A stretch of 56,474 bases of DNA, taken from NCBI GenBank assembly GCA_902797025.1, contig CADBRN010000058.1, positions 1 to 56,474 of the forward strand. Reading direction: 5' to 3'. The translations under genes and the position numbers were made by a program. Below are positions 17,865 to 25,621 of the stretch, in pieces (the stretch's first letter is position 1; each line of letters begins with the position of its first letter). A model generated the notes under the pieces. The model was given only the letters and a program-made list of their open reading frames with translations. It was not told the origin of the DNA and ran no database searches. The DNA comes from an uncultured Lachnospiraceae bacterium (GTDB taxonomy: Bacteria > Bacillota > Clostridia > Lachnospirales > Lachnospiraceae).

Positions 17865-18503
17865 TTACAATTCGGAGTATCCATAATTATTGATCAGTGC
17901 ATCAATCGGTTCCCCTTTTTTACACAGCGGGCAGTTGGTGTGCCTGTAGGAGGCGTATTCCGGCACATCGGCCGGTGTGAAAGCGGAGTTGATATCCAGC
18001 CCGGCTGCATTTTTTGCTACGCTGAAAATCGCGGAAACACCGGTGATCTCTGCATGATAGTATTTCAGGCATTCGATCGCGGTCGATACGGCGATGCCCG
18101 TCGTGATGGAATCCGTCAGAATCAGAACGTGCTTTCCGCGGATTGCGATCTGCATATTGTCGCGGAAGATGATCTGATCATAGGATGTATATTCCGGCGT
18201 GGCCACGTAAATCGTTTTATGTGCGTTGTAGGAAATGACTCCGGTTCTTGTGAGCGCCTGTGCCAGAAATGTCCCGATGACCTCGGTGCCGTTCAGACAG
18301 ACGATTGTATCGACCGGTGTGGAGGTGGAGTAGCGCAGAGATAGCATCTCCGCGACACCCCGTGCCTCACTGATTCGCGATTTCATCGTCGTCACATCAA
18401 AATAGCAGTTTACGTGTGAATGCGGAGTGGCGAAATGTCCGTGAATTACCTTCAATGTTACGTTCGGATCTTTTTTTGAAGCAATTTTAACATATGGTCT
18501 CAT
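17865..18503 (-). CDS. Phosphoribosyltransferase-family protein
   Basis: A 212-residue protein of the PRTase fold. The PRPP loop is HVLILTDSITTGIAVS (about 125-140). It fits the family pattern except that the first acidic residue is Thr130 instead of Asp or Glu. An N-terminal hood contains several histidines (HGHFATPHSH). The C-terminus adds a CPLC pair (Cys191, Cys194) after a His, a possible metal site not usual in orotate phosphoribosyltransferase. The ATG at 18503 has AGGAGG seven bases upstream; earlier in-frame starts lack one. It stands alone on the minus strand. It could be an orotate phosphoribosyltransferase relative or a regulator. Confidence 0.75.
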   Translation of the reverse strand: MRPYVKIASKKDPNVTLKVIHGHFATPHSHVNCYFDVTTMKSRISEARGVAEMLSLRYSTSTPVDTIVCLNGTEVIGTFLAQALTRTGVISYNAHKTIYVATPEYTSYDQIIFRDNMQIAIRGKHVLILTDSITTGIAVSTAIECLKYYHAEITGVSAIFSVAKNAAGLDINSAFTPADVPEYASYRHTNCPLCKKGEPIDALINNYGYSEL

Positions 18504-18549
18504 GATCGTGCCTCCTGTAATGTCGATCAACAGCAAAACGCCTGCTATC

Positions 18550-18555
18550 ATTATA
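18550..18555 (-). promoter_or_regulatory. Possible -10 box for the phosphoribosyltransferase gene
   Basis: A consensus TATAAT reads on the minus strand at 18550-18555, about 47 bases before the start. No good -35 box is found at the usual distance, so the promoter may need an activator. Confidence 0.35.
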
Positions 18556-18661
18556 ACATCATCAGGGAAAATAGGTGAATTTATTGTCGAAAGTCACGCA
18601 ATTCAAATCCAATTTATACATATTGCACAATGATCCGGGGCGGCGGGTAATTCCGGAGGCA

Positions 18662-18700
18662 AGAAAAAACGCCGGGGACGCGAAACGATGCGCCCCCGGC
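18662..18700 (-). terminator. Intrinsic terminator after hcp
   Basis: Arms 18671-18681 and 18690-18700 form an 11-position GC-rich stem with one imperfect pair. On the minus strand it is followed by a run of T (complement of the A run at 18664-18669). It lies 25 bases past the hcp stop. Confidence 0.8.
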
Positions 18701-18725
18701 AATCTGCCTGTCTGTACCTGTGAAA

Positions 18726-20369
18726 TTATGCTTCGTTTCCGAAGAAAAGCTTCAGATCATCATCAACCGTACCGATTCCCGCGATTCCGAAGTTATCGAC
18801 GAGAACCTTCGCGACATTCGGAGAGAGGAATGCCGGAAGCGTCGGCCCGAGATGGATATTTTTAACTCCGAGGTAGAGGAGGGCAAGCAGCACGATCACC
18901 GCTTTCTGCTCATACCACGCGATATTGAACGCGATCGGAAGATCGTTGATGTCGTCGAGATTAAAGATCTCTTTCAGCTTCAGCGCAATGAGTGCGAGAG
19001 AATAAGAGTCGTTGCACTGTCCCGCGTCCAGAACACGCGGAATTCCGCCGATATCACCCAGATCCAGCTTGTTATACTTATACTTCGCACAGCCTGCCGT
19101 CAGGATGACGACATCTTTCGGAAGACGCTTTGCGAATTCTGTGTAATACTCACGGGATTTCTGTCTTCCGTCGCAGCCCGCCATCACGACAAATTTGCGG
19201 ATCGCACCGCTCTTCACCGCATCGACGACCTGATCAGCCAGAGCGAAGACCTGCTCATGCGCGAAACCTCCGGTGATCGTTCCCGTCTCGATCTCTGTCG
19301 GCGCCGGGCACTTCTTGGCCTGTTCGATGATAGCCGAGAAATCCTTGGTCTCTCCGTAATTGCCGTCGATATGCTTACATCCCGGGAAGCCTGCGGCGCC
19401 GGTGGTCCAGAGGCGGTCCTTGTAGCTTGCGGCCGGCGGAACGACACAGTTCGTCGTCATAAGGATCGGGCCGTTGAATTTTTCAAACTCCTCTTTCTGT
19501 TTCCACCACGCATTACCGTAGTTGCCCGCAAAGTTCGGATATTTTTTGAATGCCGGATAGTAGTGGGCCGGGAGCATCTCGGAATGTGTGTAGACGTCGA
19601 CGCCGGTGCCCTGCGTCTGCTCGAGAAGCATCTCCAGATCACGGAGATCATGACCGGAAATCAGGATACCCGGGTTCTTGCGGACGCCGATGTCTACCTT
19701 CGTAACCTCCGGATTTCCGTACGCTTCGGTATTTGCCTTGTCCAGGAGAGCCATTCCGTCGACACCGTATTTTCCGGTCTCGAGGGTAAGTGCTACGAGA
19801 TCATCTACGGTAAGAGAGTCATCCAGAGTTTTTGCCAGAGCCTTCTGGATAAATGCATCGACATCCTCATTATCCTGAAGGAGCGCATTTGCGTGCTTGG
19901 AATACGCTGCAAGCCCCTTCAGTCCGTATGTAATCAGCTCACGGAGGGAGCGGATGTCCTCATCCTTAGTCGCGAGTACGCCTACTCCTGCGGCTTTTGC
20001 GTCAAACTCATCTCTGCTTCCCGTCCAGAGTGCTGCATCCGGGAGGCTGTCCTTGTTATCAAGACTTTCGAGCAGCTCTGCCTTTACGGAGAGGGTCTCC
20101 TCGATCGCACGGATGATCGCTTCGCGGTCAAAATTCGCATTGGTGATCGTGGTGAAAAGATTGACCGTCACGAGGTGATTGACGCCCTTATCAACAGCTT
20201 TTCCCTCTTCGCGCATCCGCGTAGTCACACAGGAGAGTCCCTTTGTCACATAGACAAGCAGATCCTGCATCGCCGCTACTTCCGGTTTCTTTCCGCAGAC
20301 GCCGGAAATCGTGCATCCCCTGCAGCCGGCCGTTTCCTGACACTGATAACAAAACATCTTATTCTCCAT
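18726..20369 (-). CDS. hcp: Hydroxylamine reductase / hybrid cluster protein
   Basis: A 547-residue Hcp, which protects anaerobes from nitrosative stress (nitric oxide or hydroxylamine reduction). The N-terminal cysteines fit CX2CX8CX5C (Cys7, 10, 19, 25), the short spacing of the clostridial/sulfate-reducer class that holds a [4Fe-4S] cluster. Hybrid-cluster ligands appear later as [35 protein letters not shown] and [18 protein letters not shown] precedes the ATG at 20369. It is divergent from a Crp/Fnr-like gene, a common arrangement for Hcp regulators such as HcpR. The separate reductase gene hcr is not nearby. Confidence 0.96.
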   Translation of the reverse strand: MENKMFCYQCQETAGCRGCTISGVCGKKPEVAAMQDLLVYVTKGLSCVTTRMREEGKAVDKGVNHLVTVNLFTTITNANFDREAIIRAIEETLSVKAELLESLDNKDSLPDAALWTGSRDEFDAKAAGVGVLATKDEDIRSLRELITYGLKGLAAYSKHANALLQDNEDVDAFIQKALAKTLDDSLTVDDLVALTLETGKYGVDGMALLDKANTEAYGNPEVTKVDIGVRKNPGILISGHDLRDLEMLLEQTQGTGVDVYTHSEMLPAHYYPAFKKYPNFAGNYGNAWWKQKEEFEKFNGPILMTTNCVVPPAASYKDRLWTTGAAGFPGCKHIDGNYGETKDFSAIIEQAKKCPAPTEIETGTITGGFAHEQVFALADQVVDAVKSGAIRKFVVMAGCDGRQKSREYYTEFAKRLPKDVVILTAGCAKYKYNKLDLGDIGGIPRVLDAGQCNDSYSLALIALKLKEIFNLDDINDLPIAFNIAWYEQKAVIVLLALLYLGVKNIHLGPTLPAFLSPNVAKVLVDNFGIAGIGTVDDDLKLFFGNEA

Positions 20370-20420
20370 CGTTTCCTCCTTTAATCGATGCGCCGGTAAT
20401 AGCGCGGTCTGAACTATTAT

Positions 20421-20437
20421 CCGGATTTTTCATCCGG
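20421..20437. promoter_or_regulatory. Inverted repeat between hcp and its divergent regulator
   Basis: CCGGAT-N5-ATCCGG, perfect six-base arms, directly upstream of a minus-strand GATAAT (20416-20421) that may be the hcp -10. The position suggests a protein-binding site rather than a terminator, because no T run follows. Confidence 0.4.
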
Positions 20438-20445
20438 TCAGCTCC

Positions 20446-20474
20446 TTGTCTTTCTGAGAACAGTATAGTATGAT
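20446..20474 (+). promoter_or_regulatory. Promoter of the Crp/Fnr-like gene
   Basis: TTGTCT at 20446-20451 and TATGAT at 20469-20474 with a 17-base spacer. A partial dyad TTGTC-N5-GAGAA (20446-20460) covers the -35 and is a candidate regulator site for both directions. Confidence 0.5.
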
Positions 20475-20489
20475 ATGAAGCACAAATAT

Positions 20490-20503
20490 GTTGTTATTAC
20501 AAC
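20490..20503. promoter_or_regulatory. Candidate operator in the leader of the Crp/Fnr-like gene
   Basis: GTTGT-TATT-ACAAC, a perfect dyad of five-base arms, about 10-20 bases after the predicted transcription start. A site in this place would allow self-repression. Confidence 0.4.
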
Positions 20504-20531
20504 GAAAAGAAATATTTATGAGGTAAAGACG

Positions 20532-21203
20532 ATGAATCAGGAAATGGCCGCGAAGTCAGCCCTTTTCCGGGGAATCGGCGAAAAAGAGCTTTCCGTAGCA
20601 CTCAACAATCTGCAGGTCAGCGAGATGCAGTTCAAAAAAGACGAATCCATTTTCCGCGCCGGCAGCAAAACCGACAAGCTTGGGCTTGTCACCGGGGGAA
20701 GTGTACGGATCGAGAGCAACGACGTGTGGGGAAACCGCACGATTCTCTCCCACATCGGTCCCGGTCAGTTCTTTGCGGAGACGTACGCGATTCTGGAAAA
20801 GGAGCCGATGCTCGTCGATGCGATCGCAAATGAAAATTCCACAATCCTGTTTCTGCACACAGAAAACCTGAAAGAACCGGCTCTGCGCGGAGAGAAATGG
20901 GCCGTGAAGATTCTTACGAATCTTCTCATGATCACTGCAAGAAAAAATCTTGCTCTTTCCGGCCGCAGCTTTCACACCTCTCCGAAAACCATCCGGGGAA
21001 AGGTTCTTGCCTATTTAAATTCGGTCGCACTCAAGGAAGGCTCCCGCCGTTTCGATATTCCATTTGACCGCCAGCAGCTTGCGGATTATCTGAATGTGGA
21101 GCGCAGTGCCCTTTCGAAGGAACTTGGAAAGATGAAGCGGGAAGGACTGATCCTCGTCAACAAGAATCATTTTGAACTGCAGGAGGAGACCGAAATCGGA
21201 TGA
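20532..21203 (+). CDS. Crp/Fnr family transcription regulator
   Basis: A 223-residue regulator. The N-terminal cyclic-nucleotide-binding-like barrel (GSVRIESNDVWGNRTIL, IGPGQFFAETYAIL) lacks the Arg that contacts cAMP in true Crp. No Fnr-type N-terminal cysteine cluster is present, so the signal is unknown; haem or a redox partner is possible. The C-terminal helix-turn-helix is clear (DRQQLADYLNVERSALSKEL). The ATG at 20532 follows GAGG and is preferred to the in-frame ATG at 20475, which sits at the predicted -10. It is divergent from hcp and overlaps the nitrilase gene by 4 bases, so it probably controls one or both. Confidence 0.9.
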   Translation: MNQEMAAKSALFRGIGEKELSVALNNLQVSEMQFKKDESIFRAGSKTDKLGLVTGGSVRIESNDVWGNRTILSHIGPGQFFAETYAILEKEPMLVDAIANENSTILFLHTENLKEPALRGEKWAVKILTNLLMITARKNLALSGRSFHTSPKTIRGKVLAYLNSVALKEGSRRFDIPFDRQQLADYLNVERSALSKELGKMKREGLILVNKNHFELQEETEIG

Positions 21204-22027
21204 GTGAATATAAAATCGCGCTCGCACAAATGGCGATGTCATCTGAAAAAAACAAAAATCTGATCAGAAGCCTGACACTCCTCGAGAATGCGGCGGAGCA
21301 GGGATCAGATCTGATCCTTTATCCGGAGGTACAACTGTCGCCTTTTTTTGCCCAATTTCCCGGCAATCCCGGCGGATGCTGCGGGGGGAGCACCGGTCCT
21401 TCTGCGATGCGAAGCGGGGATCCCATATTCGCGATGTTCTGTGAAATCTGCCGAAAACATCGAATCACAGCATCACCGAATTTTTATTATGAAGAAAACG
21501 GCTCCGCCTACGACGCCAGTTTTCTGATCGATGATTCCGGCAGTATAAAAGGCTGCCAGAAGATGGTTCATATCGCGCAGGCGCTCCAATTCTACGAGCA
21601 GGATTATTACACTCCTTCCGATGACGGATTTCACGTATTTGACACCGGTAAGATCCGGATCGGGATCGTAGTATGTTTTGACCGCCATTACCCGGAAAGT
21701 ATCCGGACAGAAGCGGCGATGGGCGCGGAATTGATCCTGATTCCGACCGCAAATGTGAAGACAGAACCCATGGAACTGTTTGAACAGGAAATCCGGGTTC
21801 AGGCCTACCAGAATGCGTGTTACATCGCCATGTGCAACCGCGTCGGCCGGGAAGCCGCGATGGATTTTGCCGGGGAATCGATCGTCGTCGATCCGGACGG
21901 CCGGACGATTGCAAAAGCCGGTGCGGGGGAGGAACTTCTGACCGCAGTGATCGATCCGGAGCGGGTCAAAAAAGTCAGGAAGACACGGCCGTACCTGAAT
22001 CTCCGGGGACCGGAGTGGTATGTCTGA
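21200..22027 (+). CDS. Carbon-nitrogen hydrolase (nitrilase superfamily amidase)
   Basis: A 275-residue cytosolic amidase with the complete Glu-Lys-Cys triad: Glu43 in LILYPEVQL, Lys121 in CQKMVHI and Cys159 in IVVCFDRHYPE. The fold resembles N-carbamoylputrescine amidase and beta-ureidopropionase, but the substrate cannot be told from sequence. A Gly/Cys-rich insertion (GNPGGCCGGSTG) lies between the Glu and Lys regions. The ATGA overlap with the regulator gene indicates co-translation, an unusual link between a Crp/Fnr-type regulator and an amidase. No terminator is evident after it. Confidence 0.88.
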   Translation: MSEYKIALAQMAMSSEKNKNLIRSLTLLENAAEQGSDLILYPEVQLSPFFAQFPGNPGGCCGGSTGPSAMRSGDPIFAMFCEICRKHRITASPNFYYEENGSAYDASFLIDDSGSIKGCQKMVHIAQALQFYEQDYYTPSDDGFHVFDTGKIRIGIVVCFDRHYPESIRTEAAMGAELILIPTANVKTEPMELFEQEIRVQAYQNACYIAMCNRVGREAAMDFAGESIVVDPDGRTIAKAGAGEELLTAVIDPERVKKVRKTRPYLNLRGPEWYV

Positions 22028-22079
22028 AGTTCCGGCGATTTTCCCCGCGCAAATTTCTATACACAGCTTTGTATCAGGG

Positions 22080-22107
22080 TTGACGTAAGCAGGATTTTTC
22101 TTATAAT
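22080..22107 (+). promoter_or_regulatory. Promoter for the zinc-ribbon membrane protein
   Basis: TTGACG at 22080-22085 and consensus TATAAT at 22102-22107, with a 16-base spacer. Confidence 0.7.
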
Positions 22108-22179
22108 GAACAGTGTCACGAAAACCGCGGATCATTTCAGAAGCACGAGCTTTTGAATGCCGCAAGGAGGAGGAACTAT

Positions 22180-23190
22180 ATGCGTTGTCCGAAATGCGGC
22201 GCGATCATACCGGATGATTCCATCACCTGTCCGGTATGCGGAACCGCTCTGCAGCAGAAGGAAAAAAAATCAATTTTCGGAGCGATCCGGTTTCATGGAA
22301 TCGGATTCGATGATCCGGATGAAGACGAAGAGTACTTAGATGACGAGGATTCGGAAGAATTCTTCGATGACGATGAGGAATATTTTGACGACGGAGACGA
22401 AGTGATCGAAAATTCGGCTGCGACGCAGAGGGATCTCCTGGACGCCGTAGACGGAACCGCAGATGAGATCGAGACGGACATCGGGGAAGAAACTTCCGGG
22501 AAGCACGGCACGGAAAATGTGCCTGCGCCCGCAGAAAAGTCCGCTGATCCGCCCCAAAAGAAAGAGAAGGCCCGGAAGAACAGTCCGAAACCGCCGATAA
22601 TAAAATCTCCGAAGAATAAAAACAAAGAATCTTCTGTACCATCATTTCTGACGAGCCGCAGGTTTCTGATTCCTGTTGCGGCAGCCGCAGCCGCGCTGGT
22701 AATCATCCTCACAGTTGTGGTTCAGGTGGTGATGCGGCCCGAGCGGAATTCTCCGTATCTCGGCACATGGAAGATTACTTCCCTCTCGAAGGAAAACAAA
22801 GAATCAACCCTGTCGGATATCCGGGAAGCAGATACGGACGGAAACGCTTATCCCGCGCTGGAAAGCTTCTCGCTCATCCTGAAGGAGACAGGGAAATGCT
22901 CGGTGTCGGTTCAGGGTCTTACTGAGAAAGGTACCTGGAAGCACGATGATACGGGGCTCACGGTGACAGACGACCGCGGGAATGCGGTTGCACTGACCGA
23001 TGGCGGTGACGGTTCCCTGATTCTGGATATGGCTTCGCTGTCCGAAGGCGGATCCGGCGTGACCGCGAGACTTGAAAAACAGGAGCGTGCTGCAGGAGTC
23101 CGGTCCTCTTCCTCTTCCGTGAGCACCCGGTCTTCCGTCGCATCAGACAGCGCCTCTGCTGCGTCCGCGGCTTCCACTTCGGGCGAATAA
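22180..23190 (+). CDS. Zinc-ribbon, single-pass membrane protein of unknown function
   Basis: A 336-residue protein. It opens with a zinc ribbon, CPKCGAIIPDDSITCPVCG. A very acidic stretch of Asp, Glu and Tyr follows (about residues 45-80), then a Lys/Pro linker. One membrane helix (about residues 163-190; LIPVAAAAAALVIILTVVVQ) comes next. The outer domain begins SPYLGTWKITSL, and GTWK recurs before a short beta-rich region, which recalls lipocalin-like folds. The tail is Ser/Ala-rich. The ATG at 22180 follows AAGGAGGAGG. The inferred topology is zinc ribbon inside, beta domain outside. I do not recognise a specific family. It has its own promoter and terminator. Confidence 0.75.
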   Translation: MRCPKCGAIIPDDSITCPVCGTALQQKEKKSIFGAIRFHGIGFDDPDEDEEYLDDEDSEEFFDDDEEYFDDGDEVIENSAATQRDLLDAVDGTADEIETDIGEETSGKHGTENVPAPAEKSADPPQKKEKARKNSPKPPIIKSPKNKNKESSVPSFLTSRRFLIPVAAAAAALVIILTVVVQVVMRPERNSPYLGTWKITSLSKENKESTLSDIREADTDGNAYPALESFSLILKETGKCSVSVQGLTEKGTWKHDDTGLTVTDDRGNAVALTDGGDGSLILDMASLSEGGSGVTARLEKQERAAGVRSSSSSVSTRSSVASDSASAASAASTSGE

Positions 23191-23196
23191 AACAAC

Positions 23197-24069
23197 TCAT
23201 AGCTGATCTCTCTGCCCGTGCAGGGCAGAGAGATATTTTTTTCTGTACTGAAGCGGCGTCGTGCCTACAAGATTCTTAAAGAGCGTCTGAAAATGATTGG
23301 TATTGTCGTATCCGACGGTCGTCGCAACCTGCGTCACGGACAGATCGCTGGAGATCAGGAGCGTCTCGGCCAGACCGATCCGGCACCGGATCATATACTG
23401 TACGGGAGAGTATCCCGTCACACTTTTAAATGTATGGGAGATGTACGGGATACTGAAAGAGAGTTCCGCTGCGATGTCCTCAAGCCGGATCTCCTCCGTG
23501 TAATGGGCGTTGATGTATTCCTTGACGCGCCGCGTCAGATCCGCAGCCGCATTCGTCGGCCGCATCTTCACCGCCGTCGCCGGTACAAGCACGGAAGCGA
23601 GAAGAATCGAGGCTCCGAGGGACTGCATCAGCATCGCCTGAACCGGATCCGACGCGTCGAGATCCAGTATCCGCTCCGAAAGTTCCTTCAGAAGTTCAAA
23701 ATTGCTCCCGGAAGCACGCACGTGAGGACTGTCCGCAGGGATCAGTGCGTTTTCCGGAAGTCCCGGAAGTTTTACGGAAGAGAAGCCGAAGCAGTACGTA
23801 CCGATCTCTGTATCCGTCCTGGAGAGCAGCTCGTGCCGCTCGCCGACGTTATAATAAATCAGATCTCCTTCTCTCACTTCATAGGAGTCGTCATCCACGT
23901 TGTATATGCCGGTTCCGCTATAGCACAGCAGAAGCTCACAGAGCGATTCGTGCCCGTGCATCGGGCGTTCATGCTTTGCGTCGCCGTAATCCTGCCGGTT
24001 TGCGTAAAGAAGACGCGGTTGTGAAAGATCATAAAAAAATCCGCGACGCGGTTTTTTGGACTGATTCAT
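23197..24069 (-). CDS. AraC family transcription regulator with cupin domain
   Basis: A 290-residue regulator. The N-terminal half is a cupin-like sensor (HERPMHGHESLCELLL, VREGDLIYYNVGERHEL). The C-terminal half has two helix-turn-helices (EIRLEDIAAELSFSIPYISH and LSVTQVATTVGYDNTNHFQ) and the usual FKNLVGTTPLQYRKK. The ATG at 24069 follows GGAG; a TTG at 24090 would add seven residues. Its last codons overlap the terminator of the convergent gene. The ligand is unknown. It is divergent from the shikimate-kinase-like gene, and the remnant of a sugar-binding lipoprotein lies beyond, so a lost sugar transporter is one possible former target. Confidence 0.9.
   Translation of the reverse strand: MNQSKKPRRGFFYDLSQPRLLYANRQDYGDAKHERPMHGHESLCELLLCYSGTGIYNVDDDSYEVREGDLIYYNVGERHELLSRTDTEIGTYCFGFSSVKLPGLPENALIPADSPHVRASGSNFELLKELSERILDLDASDPVQAMLMQSLGASILLASVLVPATAVKMRPTNAAADLTRRVKEYINAHYTEEIRLEDIAAELSFSIPYISHTFKSVTGYSPVQYMIRCRIGLAETLLISSDLSVTQVATTVGYDNTNHFQTLFKNLVGTTPLQYRKKYLSALHGQRDQL
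23206..23243 (+). terminator. Terminator of the zinc-ribbon gene, lying inside the end of the AraC gene
   Basis: A perfect 12-pair stem, 23206-23217 with 23223-23234, loop GTGCA, followed on the + strand by a run of T. The minus-strand AraC gene reads through this hairpin for its last dozen codons. Confidence 0.9.
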
Positions 24070-24126
24070 TTTTTTCTCAACTCCGATCAAACTATTTCAT
24101 CTAAAACTTCGGACTGCATCACAGGC

Positions 24127-24155
24127 TTGCGATTCGTTCGTAACAGCCGTATAGT
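24127..24155 (+). promoter_or_regulatory. Possible promoter of the shikimate-kinase-like gene
   Basis: TTGCGA at 24127-24132 and TATAGT at 24150-24155 with a 17-base spacer. Confidence 0.5.
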
Positions 24156-24198
24156 GGATCCGGTATCTCACCGTATAAGTCATCAAAGGAGCAGCAAT

Positions 24199-24720
24199 AT
24201 GAACCCGAAAAATATTATTCTGATCGGAATGCCCGGCGCCGGCAAAAGCACGGTCGGCGTCGTGCTCGCCAAACGTCTCGGGTACCGCTTCCTTGATTCG
24301 GATCTTCTGATTCAGGAAAAACAAGGCCGAACCCTTTCGCAAATCATCCATGAGGAAGGGACGGACGGTTTTCTCGCCATCGAAGATGAAATCAACAGCG
24401 AAATCAGGACGGAACGGTGCGTGATCGCTACCGGAGGAAGCGCCGTCTACGGGAAGCGCGCGATGCAGCACCTGAAATCCATCGGGACCATCATTTATCT
24501 CCAGGTCTCCCTCGAAAACCTGAAAAAACGGCTCGGCGATCTGACAGACCGGGGCGTGGCGCTCCGGGACGGCCAGACACTCGATGATCTCTACGCGGAG
24601 AGAGCGCCGCTTTATGAAAAATATGCCGATATCACAGTCCGCGAAGAGGCATTTGATATACCGGGAACAATCCGAAGAATCTGCCGGCAGATCGATTTGC
24701 TCCGGGATAACGCATTTTAG
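24199..24720 (+). CDS. aroK: Shikimate kinase-like protein
   Basis: A 173-residue P-loop kinase of the shikimate kinase family. Walker A is GMPGAGKST (10-18), DSD at 33-35 matches the Asp that contacts shikimate, and a lid Arg is in AERAPLYEKYAD (Arg135). Two expected substrate residues differ. The FRxxE motif reads GFLAIEDE, so its Arg is Leu59, and the third Gly of the GGG loop is Ser81 (ATGGSAV). It may therefore be a true AroK variant or act on another small polyol. AAAGGA precedes the ATG; the in-frame upstream start at 24127 overlaps the promoter. No other aromatic-pathway gene is adjacent; pheA lies 3.6 kb away. Confidence 0.75.
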   Translation: MNPKNIILIGMPGAGKSTVGVVLAKRLGYRFLDSDLLIQEKQGRTLSQIIHEEGTDGFLAIEDEINSEIRTERCVIATGGSAVYGKRAMQHLKSIGTIIYLQVSLENLKKRLGDLTDRGVALRDGQTLDDLYAERAPLYEKYADITVREEAFDIPGTIRRICRQIDLLRDNAF

Positions 24721-25065
24721 GTACGTGGCTCATCCCGTTCCCTCTCCGTATCCCGTTCTTTTTCGATAACAAGATAGTGAAGTTTTCGAATATGGCTCCT
24801 CTGGATTTTCAGGGAATCCGGACAAGATAATTGAGGTGCGGAAACCCTCTCTGGCTATAATAATAACTGTAGACAAGTTCTTGTTCAATACAAAACGCAA
24901 AAGTCAAATATATTGTCGCAACAATTGTGTGATGCGCATATGATTGACCGCGTATTGATCGCAGCAAGAATCATCACTTTTGTTTACTGCTTATGAGCGG
25001 ACCGCGGCGCTTATCGGCTGTAGTTTCAGAGAACCAGGTATTTACGAGGAGAATGAGGTGCTCAT
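24721..25065. other. 345-base region without a gene
   Basis: AT-rich compared with its surroundings. No open frame of note, RNA gene or T-run terminator is seen. It holds a TATAAT at 24856-24861 (weak TTGAGG 19 bases upstream) and the inverted repeat ATTGT-CGCA-ACAAT (24912-24925). These may be the old control region of the decayed sugar-binding lipoprotein that follows. Confidence 0.5.
24912..24925. repeat. Inverted repeat, possible operator
   Basis: ATTGT-CGCA-ACAAT, perfect five-base arms, 140 bases upstream of the lipoprotein remnant. The symmetric AT-rich form suits a dimeric regulator; no binding protein can be named. Confidence 0.35.
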
Positions 25066-25412
25066 ATGAAAAAGAGATTTGCAGCAACGATAATGACGGG
25101 GGTTCTTTGCGCGGCGATGATGGCGGGATGCGGAAGCAGCGCTTCTTCAACATCCGCAAATTCTTCTTCCGGCAGTAATTCGCCATCGGCGCCGGCGGAA
25201 CGGCGGCCGGACTTCAGTCGATTCTGAACAGCGAAGAGACGATGACCGTCACGTTCGACGGGTATGACGTCGGCTACAAGGGCGTACAGGCGGCGGTCGA
25301 TGCCGTCAACGGCAAAAAGCTGGAATCTTTCATCGCTTCTGAGGGAACCGTCGTCGGAAAAGACAAGGCGCAGGAGATGCTTGATCTTGTCAACAAGAGA
25401 CTGAATGGCTGA
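25066..25412 (+). pseudogene. Remnant of a sugar ABC transporter substrate-binding lipoprotein
   Basis: The ATG at 25066 opens a lipoprotein signal (MKKRFAATIMTG, lipobox MMAGC) and a Ser-rich linker, but stops at TGA 25225-25227 after 53 residues. Just before that, another frame opens and runs to the TGA at 25410-25412. It reads AAGLQSILNSEETMTV and then GYDVGYKGVQAAVDAVNGKK, which is the C-terminal end of a xylose/ribose-type periplasmic binding protein (Peripla_BP_4). So the ends of a roughly 330-residue gene remain, joined out of frame, and the middle is deleted. No permease or ATPase gene is left nearby. The ribosome site (AGGAGAATGAGG) and a terminator survive. Confidence 0.8.
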
Positions 25413-25447
25413 TTCAGCCTGAACAACCGAATAGTTCAGAAGGATGC

Positions 25448-25486
25448 GGGGCCTGTGCCAGGTTTTATGGGACAGACTCCGTTTTT
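25448..25486 (+). terminator. Terminator after the lipoprotein remnant
   Basis: Arms 25448-25459 and 25469-25480 form a 12-position stem with two mismatches, followed by five T. It lies upstream of the likely pyrB promoter, so it closes the old lipoprotein transcript. Attenuation of pyrB is an alternative if transcription starts further upstream. Confidence 0.55.
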
Positions 25487-25537
25487 CTATGCCTCTTCTC
25501 CTGTGTTTTTCTGCATTGTTCTTCTTGCGTCCAGCCC

Positions 25538-25567
25538 TTGCGGCAGAGGTTCCGTGTGTTGTAAAAT
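25538..25567 (+). promoter_or_regulatory. Possible pyrB promoter
   Basis: TTGCGG at 25538-25543 and TAAAAT at 25562-25567 with an 18-base spacer; AAAAGGAGG follows at 25602-25610. No PyrR-type attenuator is recognised. Confidence 0.45.
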
Positions 25568-25621
25568 GATCAGGATAATAATTGCGTCGTTTGCGTCAAT
25601 TAAAAGGAGGAAATGTCCTAA

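Noticed and set aside
18720..20384. A 554-codon open frame on the + strand opposite hcp
   Set aside because: The minus strand encodes a full Hcp with all cluster ligands. The + frame has an Arg-rich, low-complexity product without known motifs and no ribosome site; it is an antisense artefact of codon bias.
24721..25065. A small RNA or hidden gene in the longest gap
   Set aside because: No stable hairpin with T run, no conserved RNA motif and no supported open frame were seen; only promoter- and operator-like sequences.
25413..25621. PyrR-type attenuator before pyrB
   Set aside because: One hairpin with T run is present, but upstream of the best promoter, and no PyrR-binding hairpin or competing antiterminator is recognised.
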